DNA of 48,068 nt from Minisyncoccota bacterium. Lineage in GTDB: Bacteria > Patescibacteriota > Minisyncoccia > Phycocordibacterales > Phycocordibacteraceae. Both the position numbers and the translations under genes were made by a program. Below the pieces are notes generated by a model that was not told where the DNA came from, made no database searches, and saw only the letters and a program-made list of their open reading frames with translations. How positions within the stretch are numbered: the stretch's first letter is position 1; each line of letters begins with the position of its first letter. The stretch lies in NCBI GenBank assembly GCA_028695415.1, contig JAQVIY010000002.1, forward strand, positions 68,883 to 116,950, given 5' to 3'. Shown here one piece after another: positions 41,299-48,068 of this stretch.

Positions 41299-41920
41299 GG
41301 AGATAACCGTGCGTGAAGAGCTTGTTGGCGCGGCTCGTGTCGTGGCGATCGCGAAGTCGCGCCCACGCACCGAGGATGCGCAGCGTAATGCTCATTGGTC
41401 GTGCGAACCATCTCCTATGTGCGGCAAGCCGCTCAATCCAATAACGGGCGCGCATCTGTGCTATGACGCTGTGATATCCGCCGCGCCGCTCAAGCGTCTC
41501 GATTGCGAATCCCGCGTCTTCGGCGAGACGGCGGAAGCTGTGCTCGGTGAATCGCCAGTAGTCGTGCGGCTCGCCATGGAGCGAATCGTAGAGATTTTCC
41601 GTAATGAGTGCTACGCCTCCCGGAGTGATGACGCGATAGAACTCACGAAATGCCGCACGGAGATCATACACATCGCCAAGCACTTGGGTGCACACGATAG
41701 CGTCGAACGATGCGTCAGGGAAGGGGATCGCTTCTGCGCTGCCCTCGACATCCGCTCCGGGCGCGACATCCATCGTGACATATTCAGTAAAATCAAAAAG
41801 ATTCTTATAGCGCGGGAATGAACTCGAGCCGACATCAAGCACGCGTCCCCGGACAACGCCCGCATAATTCTTGATTTGTTCGTAGAGCTCTCTGCGCCCT
41901 GGTTTATAGATATAAGACAT
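41258..41920 (-). CDS. Class I SAM-dependent methyltransferase (minus strand)
   Basis: A 220-residue methyltransferase. The SAM loop is VLDVGSSSFPRY (about 27-38), then VTMDVAPGADVEG, FDAIVCTQVLGDV and VITPGGVALITE, in the right order for Methyltransf_11-type enzymes. It follows the wzx gene by nine bases on the same strand, so both form one minus-strand operon. Its end overlaps the plus-strand transferase by 41 bp. The substrate is presumably a sugar or lipid in the same pathway. Confidence 0.87.
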   Translation of the reverse strand: MSYIYKPGRRELYEQIKNYAGVVRGRVLDVGSSSFPRYKNLFDFTEYVTMDVAPGADVEGSAEAIPFPDASFDAIVCTQVLGDVYDLRAAFREFYRVITPGGVALITENLYDSLHGEPHDYWRFTEHSFRRLAEDAGFAIETLERRGGYHSVIAQMRARYWIERLAAHRRWFARPMSITLRILGAWARLRDRHDTSRANKLFTHGYLLIVRKNRETSLHS

Positions 41921-41929
41921 ACGGAGGGG

Positions 41930-43192
41930 TTAGGCCGCTCTCGTGGCGAGCCGCCAGGTAATGATATTGACGAACATTCCAATCATAGCAATCAATATCT
42001 GGGCGATAATGAGACCGAGTATCCCGCCCCAGATACCGAGAACGACATACAAAGCGATTCTGATAAGAAGCTGTGTCGTATTACTGATGAAAATCAGCCG
42101 TGAGAAACGCTGTGAGGACATAAGAAGGCTGATGAAGCGGTTCGGCATGCCGAAAATAAAGATAAGGGAAAGCAGTTGTGAATAATAAAGGGCATCGAGA
42201 TATTTCGGCAACAGGTAGGTGAACACATAGGGAGCGAGAATGATATACCCAATCGTGAAGAATGAGCCAACGGCGAGACCTTGGAAAATCCGCAGATAAA
42301 ACAGCCGGTTTAGCTCCTTGGGCGCTTTCGTCGAGAACTTCGGCAGGGCGATGCCGAGCAGATTCTTGATGGCGATGGAGGCGCGATTCGGTATCGCCAT
42401 CGCGAGCGTGTAGACGGCGAGCTGCGAAGCGCCCCAGAAGTGCGTGAGGAGTATCTTGTCTACCTGTGAGACAATCGGACCCAAAAAACCGATGAAGGTA
42501 AGTTCGCGTCCGTACTGGAGGGCGTCATGCGCTTCTTGGGTAGGCGGATTGAAGCGTTGCAGCGTCACTCGATAGAAGAAGAAAGTGGTGATAAGTGTCG
42601 AAAGGGAATACACAAGGACGAGCCAGGTGACTTCGCCGTTCGCAATGACGATGGCCATCATGCTCACGGCATAGACCGCGGTCGAGATGATGCTGAAGAT
42701 GGTGTTGAGGCGGAATTCCTTTTTGCCGGCGAGGTACGCGCCATAGGTATTGAATGCGGCGGTGAGCGGCGCGCATATGCCCATAATAAGGAGCGATAGT
42801 GCAACGATTGTGTTGTCCTGGAGAGCGTAATACGCCGCGGCGATGCACGACATGCCGAATTGCAGCATGTTCCATTTCAGTTGATACCGGACTGATGCGC
42901 GAAGAGCGCCTTCATCGCCTGCGGCCGTCGCCTGACTGACCGCCTCGTTCATACCGATGAGAGAGAAGATGCTGAAGACACCCGCTAAGGACAGGATATA
43001 GGTATAGAGACCATAAGTTTCTCTCGGCAGGTAATTCGCGAATACCATCGTGAGCGCGAGCGAGAGAAATGCGGTGATGATTTGTCCAAATATTCCCCAG
43101 AAATTCCCGTGCGCGATATAGACCATATCGGTCTTGGTATATCTCTCACTGAAACGGAGAAAAGAAATAAGGTTTTTCTTGATGCCGGGCAT
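41930..43192 (-). CDS. Wzx-type polysaccharide flippase
   Basis: A 420-residue polytopic membrane protein with about 12 hydrophobic segments, of the MOP/polysaccharide-export superfamily (Wzx/RfbX). The beginning, FWGIFGQIITAFLSLALTMV, and YGLYTYILSLAGVFSIFSLI are typical. It would flip the lipid-linked repeat unit to the outer face, where the O-antigen ligase/polymerase encoded at 44176 could use it. On the minus strand the ATG at 43192 comes about 35 bases after TACAGT. It is the only flippase of this type seen. Confidence 0.9.
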   Translation of the reverse strand: MPGIKKNLISFLRFSERYTKTDMVYIAHGNFWGIFGQIITAFLSLALTMVFANYLPRETYGLYTYILSLAGVFSIFSLIGMNEAVSQATAAGDEGALRASVRYQLKWNMLQFGMSCIAAAYYALQDNTIVALSLLIMGICAPLTAAFNTYGAYLAGKKEFRLNTIFSIISTAVYAVSMMAIVIANGEVTWLVLVYSLSTLITTFFFYRVTLQRFNPPTQEAHDALQYGRELTFIGFLGPIVSQVDKILLTHFWGASQLAVYTLAMAIPNRASIAIKNLLGIALPKFSTKAPKELNRLFYLRIFQGLAVGSFFTIGYIILAPYVFTYLLPKYLDALYYSQLLSLIFIFGMPNRFISLLMSSQRFSRLIFISNTTQLLIRIALYVVLGIWGGILGLIIAQILIAMIGMFVNIITWRLATRAA

Positions 43193-43258
43193 ACGCAGCG
43201 TAGAGGGATGTCGCTCCCGTACTGTACCATGTAAGAACCCTCCAGAGCGCGTGAAAGT

Positions 43259-43267
43259 TGCTATACT
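43259..43267 (+). promoter_or_regulatory. Extended -10 box of exported coiled-coil protein gene
   Basis: TGC-TATACT (TATACT 43262-43267), 27 bases before ATG 43295. Confidence 0.55.
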
Positions 43268-43294
43268 GGAAACATATCAGCAATAACCGGTAAA

Positions 43295-44098
43295 ATGTGT
43301 ATGAAAGACATTTTCACTAAGTTCGGGGCAGTGGCAGTGGCGCTCGCCATGAGCGGGTTGCCGGCAGTCGCGTTCGCCGAAGATGGCGGACAGGAGCAGA
43401 GCGGTGACATACAAGTGACAAGCGTGCAGGCAGAACAGGTGCAGCAAGTTGGTGAAGTAAATCGCGAAGCGCAGAAGCAGAGCGTGGAAATCTCACGCGA
43501 ACAAGAGAAGCAGCAGCTCGAAGCATCAAGCTCGCTTCAGCGAGAGGAGCGGGACAACGGCCAAGAGATCGATTTTGATCTTGAGGACGATTCAGACCGG
43601 GCTGTCTCGATTGCGGATTTGAAGCAGAAGATAGAGATGCGCAAGCAGGAGCTTGATCAGGAGGAAGCAAGCACAACCGAATCTCGAAAGGACATCATTA
43701 AGAATGCGAATCCGGTTCGCCTCGCGGTGCACGCGCTCCTCGCTTCTAAAGACCTTGTCGACGGCATCGGGCAGCAAGTGTCGGAGATAGCGAAGCAGAT
43801 GAACGATTCGGTCGCGACGACGACGAATGTTGAGGCGAAGGTGCAGGCGCGCGGCTTCATCACACGTCTCCTCTTCGGCGGCGATAAGGCATCGGGCGAG
43901 GCGATAGCGAAAGCGGTTGAGAAGAATCAGGAGAATATTGCGAAGCTCACCGAACTTCTCGCCCAAGCGAACATCGGAGCAGATGTGCAGGCGACCCTGA
44001 ACGCTCAGATAGCAGCGCTCAAAGACGCACAGACGCGCCTCCAGGCGCTCGCCGATAAGGAGCGAAATACGTGGGGTCTCTTCAGTTGGAGGTTCTGA
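43295..44098 (+). CDS. Exported coiled-coil protein
   Basis: A 267-residue protein with a clear Sec signal peptide (about 1-29, ending PAVAFAED). A Gln/Glu-rich, strongly charged stretch (about 40-130) with heptad-like pattern follows. The C-terminal half holds more helices (VEKNQENIAKLTELLAQANI; TLNAQIAALKDAQTRLQALA). I know no specific family for it. It may be a periplasmic or cell-wall helical protein. ATG 43301 is an alternative start. It has its own promoter and a terminator after it. Confidence 0.7.
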   Translation: MCMKDIFTKFGAVAVALAMSGLPAVAFAEDGGQEQSGDIQVTSVQAEQVQQVGEVNREAQKQSVEISREQEKQQLEASSSLQREERDNGQEIDFDLEDDSDRAVSIADLKQKIEMRKQELDQEEASTTESRKDIIKNANPVRLAVHALLASKDLVDGIGQQVSEIAKQMNDSVATTTNVEAKVQARGFITRLLFGGDKASGEAIAKAVEKNQENIAKLTELLAQANIGADVQATLNAQIAALKDAQTRLQALADKERNTWGLFSWRF

Positions 44099-44122
44099 AA
44101 GGGAGAGCGAAGGTAGATAGAC

Positions 44123-44152
44123 GCACAAACGCCCCGAGAGGGGCGTTTGTGC
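44123..44152 (+). terminator. Intrinsic terminator after exported coiled-coil gene
   Basis: GCACAAACGCCCC paired with GGGGCGTTTGTGC around GAGA. The T-run is internal (GTTTGT). It resembles the terminator after 16S (2641-2676). Confidence 0.75.
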
Positions 44153-44157
44153 GCTTG

Positions 44158-44166
44158 TGGTATAGT
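44158..44166 (+). promoter_or_regulatory. Extended -10 box of O-antigen ligase gene
   Basis: TGG-TATAGT (TATAGT 44161-44166), nine bases before ATG 44176. Confidence 0.6.
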
Positions 44167-44175
44167 TTCGTCATT

Positions 44176-46344
44176 ATGACCAACGAAAATACTGTGAAGA
44201 ATATAGCGAAATGGACAGCACTCGGAGCGTTCTTTCTGGTACCGCTTACACCCCTTATCGTCGCCAATTCTTATTTCTTCCCTTTCATTACGGGCAAGGC
44301 ATTCTACTTCCGCATCCTTATCGAGATAGCGGTCGCGGGGTGGGCAGTGCTCGCGCTTCTCGATAAGGAGTATCGTCCGCGCTTCTCATGGATCGGCGCG
44401 GCCGTCACCGCGTTCGTTGTCTGGATGTTTGTCGCCGACGCGTTCGCACCAAACGCCGCAAAGGCGTTCTGGAGCAACTTCGAGCGTATGGAGGGTTGGG
44501 TGCTTCTCATCCACCTGCTCGGATTCTTCTTCGCCGCAAGCGCGGTGCTGCGGAAAGAGGTGAAGTGGCGAGCGTGGTTCCTCACCTCGCTCTGTGCCTC
44601 GCTCGTCATTTCCGGATACGCGCTCCTCCAGATCTCCGGTTCGCTCGCGATACACCAAGGCTCCACGCGCATCGACGCGACATTCGGCAATTCCGCATAC
44701 CTTGCTATCTACTTCCTTTTCAATGTGTTCATCGCGCTCTGGCTCGCGCTCACGGAGAAGATCTCGTGGCTCAAATGGTCGCTCGTCGCGCTCGCTGTCC
44801 TCGAAGGGGTACTCCTGTTTTTCACTGAGACGCGCGGTGCGATACTCGCGCTTCTTGGCGCTCTCGCCCTCGCGGCGCTTCTTACCGTTTTCACCGCAGG
44901 GAAGCGCGCGCGCCGCTTCGCGGTAATCGGGCTCACGCTTCTCGCGCTCGCGTCAGCTGCGTTCTATACGGCGCGTACTTCGACCTTTGTACAGAATTCT
45001 CCAGCGCTCGCGCGTATCGCCGCTACCTCATACGCCGATGGGTCGACTCGCTTTACGATCTGGCAGATGGCGCTTCGGGGAGCACTTGAGCGGCCGCTCA
45101 CCGGCTGGGGGCAGGAAGGATTCAACTATGTGTTCAATAAATATTATGATCCGTCTCTCTACCAGCAGGAGCCGTGGTTTGATCGAGCGCACAACGCTTT
45201 CATCGACTGGCTCTCGGCCGGCGGTCTGCCGGGCTTCCTGCTCTATCTCTCGCTCTTCGGTTCGGCGCTCTGCCTCCTCTGGCGACACTCCGAACTTTCG
45301 CGTCCTGAGCGCATCGCGCTTACCGCAGCTGTCGTTGGCTACGCGATACATAACCTCTTCGTCTTCGACAATCTCTACTCGTACATATATTTCTTCGCAC
45401 TCCTTGCTCTCGTCGACTCGCAGGTCGCGCGTCCCATTGCGAAATTAGAACGAGCGCCCGAACTCGACTCGTCGCTCGGTACGGCGTATGCGCTTCCGGT
45501 CGCCGCGGTTGCCGCAATCGGACTTATATGGTTTGTGAACGTATCGGGCATGCAGACCGCGAGCAGGCTCATCACTGCGATGACGCCGACGTCTGCCGGC
45601 ATCAAGGCGAACATTGCCGCATTTACCGACCTCGCTGCGCACTCATCGTTTGCAGGACAAGAGGTTCGCGAGCAGATCGTCAGTTTCGCGGCAGCCGTCT
45701 CGCAGAGCACGCAGGCGACGAACGAGGAGAAACAGCAGGCCGTTACGCTCGCGATAACTGAGATGCAGAAGCAGGTGGCCGCATATCCGCTCGATGCGCG
45801 CGAGCATCTGCAACTCTCCTATGCGTATCGTGCCGCTGGCGACGGAGCGAACGCGCTCAAAGAGATAGAAAGCGCGATTGCGCTCTCACCAAAGAAGGAG
45901 GGTTTCTGGATAGAGGCGGGTGCACTCGCGTGGGATATCGGGGATGCCAAAGCGGCACAGACAAGCTTTGCTACTGCATACAAACTTGGCCCGCAGTTCC
46001 CCGCGCTCGCCGTATATGCTGCTGCCGGTAATCTCGCCGTGGGAGACACCGCCGCCGCTGATGCAATTCTTCTCAAGACATTCGGCACCACCGAGGTAGA
46101 CAACGATGTTCTTGCGGTGGCGTACTACCGCACCAAGGATTGGCCGCGCCTCATCGGTCTCTGGAAGGCGCGCGCGACGAAGCCGGGCGCCCCAGTGGAG
46201 AGCTGGTTCTCGCTCGCCGCCGCCTACTATATGTCAGGAGACAAGGCGGATGCCGTCGCAACCATCACTAAGGCGGTCGCTTTGTATCCCGCCGCTGCCG
46301 CCTCCGGCGCTGCTGCCATCAAACAGATAGAAGCAGGGAAGTAA
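44176..46344 (+). CDS. O-antigen ligase/polymerase family protein with C-terminal TPR-like repeats
   Basis: 722 residues from ATG 44176. The first 450 or so residues contain about 12 membrane helices with the Wzy_C/WaaL (PF04932-type) signature TRGAILALLGALALAALL. The large outer loop spans GALERPLTGWGQEGFNYVFN to FDRAHNAFIDWLSAGGLPGF. His and Arg in that loop are usually needed for lipid-linked transfer. From about 520 the sequence has TPR-like helical repeats (about 550-710). Such proteins polymerise or ligate lipid-linked glycans or glycosylate proteins outside. It is separate from the Wzx operon but would finish that pathway. Confidence 0.88.
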   Translation: MTNENTVKNIAKWTALGAFFLVPLTPLIVANSYFFPFITGKAFYFRILIEIAVAGWAVLALLDKEYRPRFSWIGAAVTAFVVWMFVADAFAPNAAKAFWSNFERMEGWVLLIHLLGFFFAASAVLRKEVKWRAWFLTSLCASLVISGYALLQISGSLAIHQGSTRIDATFGNSAYLAIYFLFNVFIALWLALTEKISWLKWSLVALAVLEGVLLFFTETRGAILALLGALALAALLTVFTAGKRARRFAVIGLTLLALASAAFYTARTSTFVQNSPALARIAATSYADGSTRFTIWQMALRGALERPLTGWGQEGFNYVFNKYYDPSLYQQEPWFDRAHNAFIDWLSAGGLPGFLLYLSLFGSALCLLWRHSELSRPERIALTAAVVGYAIHNLFVFDNLYSYIYFFALLALVDSQVARPIAKLERAPELDSSLGTAYALPVAAVAAIGLIWFVNVSGMQTASRLITAMTPTSAGIKANIAAFTDLAAHSSFAGQEVREQIVSFAAAVSQSTQATNEEKQQAVTLAITEMQKQVAAYPLDAREHLQLSYAYRAAGDGANALKEIESAIALSPKKEGFWIEAGALAWDIGDAKAAQTSFATAYKLGPQFPALAVYAAAGNLAVGDTAAADAILLKTFGTTEVDNDVLAVAYYRTKDWPRLIGLWKARATKPGAPVESWFSLAAAYYMSGDKADAVATITKAVALYPAAAASGAAAIKQIEAGK

Positions 46345-46350
46345 CCCTCT

Positions 46351-47439
46351 ATGGAAATTCGAGAACACGTCCCGCTCGCGTCCTTCACGACGCTCGGCGT
46401 GGGCGGTGAGGCGCGATTCTTCGCCGAACCTCGCTCGCTTGAGGATGTGCAGGAGGCGGCCGCATTCGCGCGTGCTCGAGATCTCCCGCTCTTCGTGCTT
46501 GGCGGGGGCTCGAATGTCGTTGTGAGCGATGAGGGGTTCAGCGGGTTAGTGCTCCGCATGCGCTCCACTCAGCTCTCGACCGAAGAGCGCGGCGATATGG
46601 TATTTGTAACCGCTGGTGCGGGCATGGTATGGGACGACTTTGTCGTCTATGCCATCAAGCACAATCTTTTCGGTATCGAGTGCCTCTCCGGTGTGCCCGG
46701 GACTGTCGGCGGTGCAGTAGTTGCAAACCTTGGTGCATACGGAGCGCAGGCGAGCGACACGTTTGTTCGTGCGGACGTGCTTGATACGCGCTCGGGAGAA
46801 CCGGCTCTCAAGGTATTTGAAAATGAACAGTGCGATTTCTCATACCACGACAGTTTCTTCAGCCGGGAACCGGGCAGGTATATCATCATTCGTGCGACCT
46901 TCGCGCTCTCGCGTGACGCAGGGGCGATTCCTGCATACCGGGATAATCGTTTTGATATGACATCGCTCGCCGTGTCGCTCGGTCGTGCGCCGACGCAGAG
47001 TGAGGTTCGCGCCGAGGTGCTCCGCATGCGCGAAGAAAAAGGCTCGCTTATCATGCCTGGCCGGATTTCGTTCAAGAGCGCCGGCTCATTCTTCCATATG
47101 CCATTTGTCTCGGAAGAACAGTATGCGCTCGTGGCTGCGAAAGCGCAGGAAATCGATGCTGCAAAAGAAGAGCGGCTGCGCCCGTGGGCGTGGCGCCAAA
47201 AGAACGGCAGTTACAAAGTGGCCCCCGGCTTCTTGCTCGAGTACACCGAATTCAAGAAAGGGTATGTACGAGGCGATGTCGGCATCTCGCCGCGGCACAC
47301 GCTCTCTATTATCAATGTCGGAGAGGGGAGTGCGCGTGATATTGCAGCGCTCGCACGTGATATGCAAGACGCAGTTGAAAAAATATTCGGCATTCGCCTT
47401 GAACGCGAGGTGGAATACATCGGCACGATTGAAGGATAA
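46351..47439 (+). CDS. murB: UDP-N-acetylenolpyruvoylglucosamine reductase
   Basis: A 362-residue FAD and NADPH enzyme that reduces UDP-GlcNAc-enolpyruvate to UDP-MurNAc, the step before MurC. The FAD domain shows TTLGVGGEARFF (10-21), LGGGSNVVVSD (49-59) and LSGVPGTVGGAVVANLGAYG (about 113-132). The catalytic Ser is in SAGSFFHMP near 245-253. The C-terminal segment after 270 is longer than in the short type II enzymes, as in E. coli. Its stop TAA lies in the left arm of a large inverted repeat. The other mur genes in this window are 40 kb away. Confidence 0.93.
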   Translation: MEIREHVPLASFTTLGVGGEARFFAEPRSLEDVQEAAAFARARDLPLFVLGGGSNVVVSDEGFSGLVLRMRSTQLSTEERGDMVFVTAGAGMVWDDFVVYAIKHNLFGIECLSGVPGTVGGAVVANLGAYGAQASDTFVRADVLDTRSGEPALKVFENEQCDFSYHDSFFSREPGRYIIIRATFALSRDAGAIPAYRDNRFDMTSLAVSLGRAPTQSEVRAEVLRMREEKGSLIMPGRISFKSAGSFFHMPFVSEEQYALVAAKAQEIDAAKEERLRPWAWRQKNGSYKVAPGFLLEYTEFKKGYVRGDVGISPRHTLSIINVGEGSARDIAALARDMQDAVEKIFGIRLEREVEYIGTIEG

Positions 47440-47600
47440 CTTGCAAAAAATTTTTTCAAAAATATTTTTTGCAAGTTATCCACACATAGATATTTTTTTT
47501 CACCCGAAATATTTTTTACGAGTGATAATGATGTGTAGAAACGTTTGAGCACGAAAAATATTTCGAGCACAGACGGGTCGACTTATAAGTCAAACTTTCT
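47436..47600. other. AT-rich intergenic region with inverted repeats and a DnaA box
   Basis: Arms ATAACTTGCAAAAAAT (47436-47451) and ATTTTTTGCAAGTTAT (47464-47479) form a near-perfect inverted repeat. A perfect DnaA box TTATCCACA (47476-47484) starts in the right arm. AT-rich runs of the AAATATTTTTT type recur at about 47460, 47490 and 47508, with CGAAATATTTTT and AAAAATATTTCG inverted around 47505-47565. At minimum it is the murB terminator and the promoter region of the next gene. A replication-linked role is possible but unproven. Confidence 0.6.
47584..47589 (+). promoter_or_regulatory. Possible -10 box of lysine-rich small protein
   Basis: TATAAG, 24 bases before ATG 47614. Confidence 0.35.
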
Positions 47601-47613
47601 AATCACAACCACC

Positions 47614-47697
47614 ATGGCAGCAAAGAAGCGAAAGGCAGCAAAGAAGGCAGTGAAGAAGGTCGCAAAGAAGCGAAAGGCTTCGAAGAAGCGCGCCTAG
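47614..47697 (+). CDS. 27-residue lysine-rich histone-like protein
   Basis: This short ORF encodes 27 residues, mostly Lys, Ala and Arg (MAAKKRKAAKKAVKKVAKK, then RKASKKRA). It resembles the basic tails of histone H1-like and Hc1-type bacterial proteins, which bind DNA or RNA through charge. The 17-base string GCAAAGAAGCGAAAGGC occurs twice, showing internal duplication. A strong terminator follows 14 bases after the stop and a possible TATAAG lies upstream, so it is a complete transcription unit. Confidence 0.65.
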   Translation: MAAKKRKAAKKAVKKVAKKRKASKKRA

Positions 47698-47710
47698 TTT
47701 CGTAAAAAGA

Positions 47711-47743
47711 AAAATCCCGCTCCGGCGGGGTTTTTCTTTTTTT
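47711..47743 (+). terminator. Intrinsic terminator after lysine-rich ORF
   Basis: AAAAATCCCGC with GCGGGGTTTTT around TCCG, then CTTTTTTT, a classical hairpin plus T-run. Confidence 0.9.
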
Positions 47744-47765
47744 AGATGCTTCAGACTTCGAATTT

Positions 47766-47774
47766 TGGTATACT
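47766..47774 (+). promoter_or_regulatory. Extended -10 box of secA
   Basis: TGG-TATACT (TATACT 47769-47774), eight bases before ATG 47783. Confidence 0.65.
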
Positions 47775-47782
47775 GCCTGTCA

Positions 47783-48068
47783 ATGTTCACCCTCTCTCAT
47801 TTCTTCTCAAAGAACCAATCCGCAGGCTTTTTGCGGGCCGCGACATCTATCGTTTCGGCGATAAACGTGCATTCAGGCGAGCTCGTCGGTTCTTCCGATG
47901 AGGCGGTGCGCGCCCGCTTTGAAGCAGTACGCATCCAGGCAAAGGAAGCAGGCAAGGCGCAAGAGTCCGATCTGCCGCTCGTCTTCGCGCTTGTGCGCGA
48001 GGCAGCACGCCGTACCCTGCATCAGCCGCACTTTGATGTACAACTCATCGGCGGTCTCGCGCTTCTGC
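47783..48068 (+). CDS. secA: Preprotein translocase subunit SecA, N-terminal part
   Basis: SecA is the ATPase motor of Sec-dependent export. The window ends after 95 codons. The visible end, ALVREAARRTLHQPHFDVQL followed by IGG, is the highly conserved SecA region just before Walker A (usually ALVREAxxRxxGxRHFDVQLIGG). The normal MGDTGEGKT-like motif would lie beyond the window. The N-terminal stretch before it (FTLSHFFSKNQSAGFLRA) is variable in the family. The start is set by the extended -10 box eight bases upstream. Confidence 0.93.
   Translation, partial: MFTLSHFFSKNQSAGFLRAATSIVSAINVHSGELVGSSDEAVRARFEAVRIQAKEAGKAQESDLPLVFALVREAARRTLHQPHFDVQLIGGLALL

Noticed and set aside
41225-41821. 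198-codon plus-strand ORF
   Set aside because: Antisense to the minus-strand methyltransferase, which has clear SAM motifs.
1-48068. CRISPR arrays, insertion sequences, prophage genes
   Set aside because: No regularly spaced repeats, transposase or phage structural genes were seen.
1-48068. Recoded UGA, as in some CPR lineages
   Set aside because: Many conserved genes end cleanly at TGA at their expected lengths, often in ATGA overlaps.

Overview
The window looks like chromosomal DNA of a Patescibacteria/CPR bacterium, most likely from a Parcubacteria-type lineage. This rests on the divergent 16S rRNA gene broken by self-splicing introns, short versions of housekeeping enzymes (RsmI, MurC), isolated ComEA-like and VirD4-like proteins, a very large glycosyltransferase cluster, and several promoters placed almost directly on start codons. 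TGA is used as a stop throughout, so the genetic code is standard. The lineage call is inference, because no database search was possible.

Region 1 (1-2.95 kb) is the 3' part of a 16S rRNA gene cut by two different introns. The first (699-1535, between E. coli positions 1398 and 1399) has the hallmarks of a group II intron: domain V, domain VI with a bulged A, an EBS1-IBS1 pairing and an AU 3' end. It encodes a LAGLIDADG protein instead of a reverse transcriptase and carries nine extra nucleotides before its GUGC motif. The second (1623-2400, after U1498) is a group I intron with P1, P3, P7 and P9 visible and its own LAGLIDADG protein. The 16S tail lacks a recognisable CCUCC anti-Shine-Dalgarno. 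A terminator, tRNA-Ile(GAT) and tRNA fragments follow; no 23S gene follows.

Region 2 (2.9-12.3 kb) holds housekeeping and accessory genes: a PrcB-like exported protein, murD and murC (with palindromic repeats between and inside them), a minus-strand gene of uncertain family, rsmI, a small membrane protein, a VirD4/TraD-like ATPase, a ComEA protein fused to PKD/LTD-like domains, a short-chain dehydrogenase and a 71-residue orphan.

Region 3 (12.3-43.2 kb) is a surface-polysaccharide locus of about 31 kb. It has about ten GT-B glycosyltransferases (one a tandem fusion), a GT2 with GtrA, a GT9, a UDP-sugar dehydrogenase and uronate epimerase, an AsnB-type amidotransferase, methyltransferases, an APH-like kinase, a polysaccharide deacetylase, two nucleotidyltransferase-fold proteins, a multi-membrane protein, a nonulosonate module (NeuA-like, NeuB-like, IMPase-like phosphatase, large putative transferase) and a Wzx flippase. 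Most genes overlap by 4 bp (ATGA), so they are probably translated as coupled operons. Together they suggest sugar-nucleotide synthesis, lipid-linked assembly, decoration with uronamide and nonulosonate, and export by Wzx.

Region 4 (43.2-48.07 kb) contains an exported coiled-coil protein, a Wzy/WaaL-type O-antigen ligase with C-terminal helical repeats, murB, an AT-rich inverted-repeat region with a perfect DnaA box, a 27-codon lysine-rich histone-like ORF and the start of secA.
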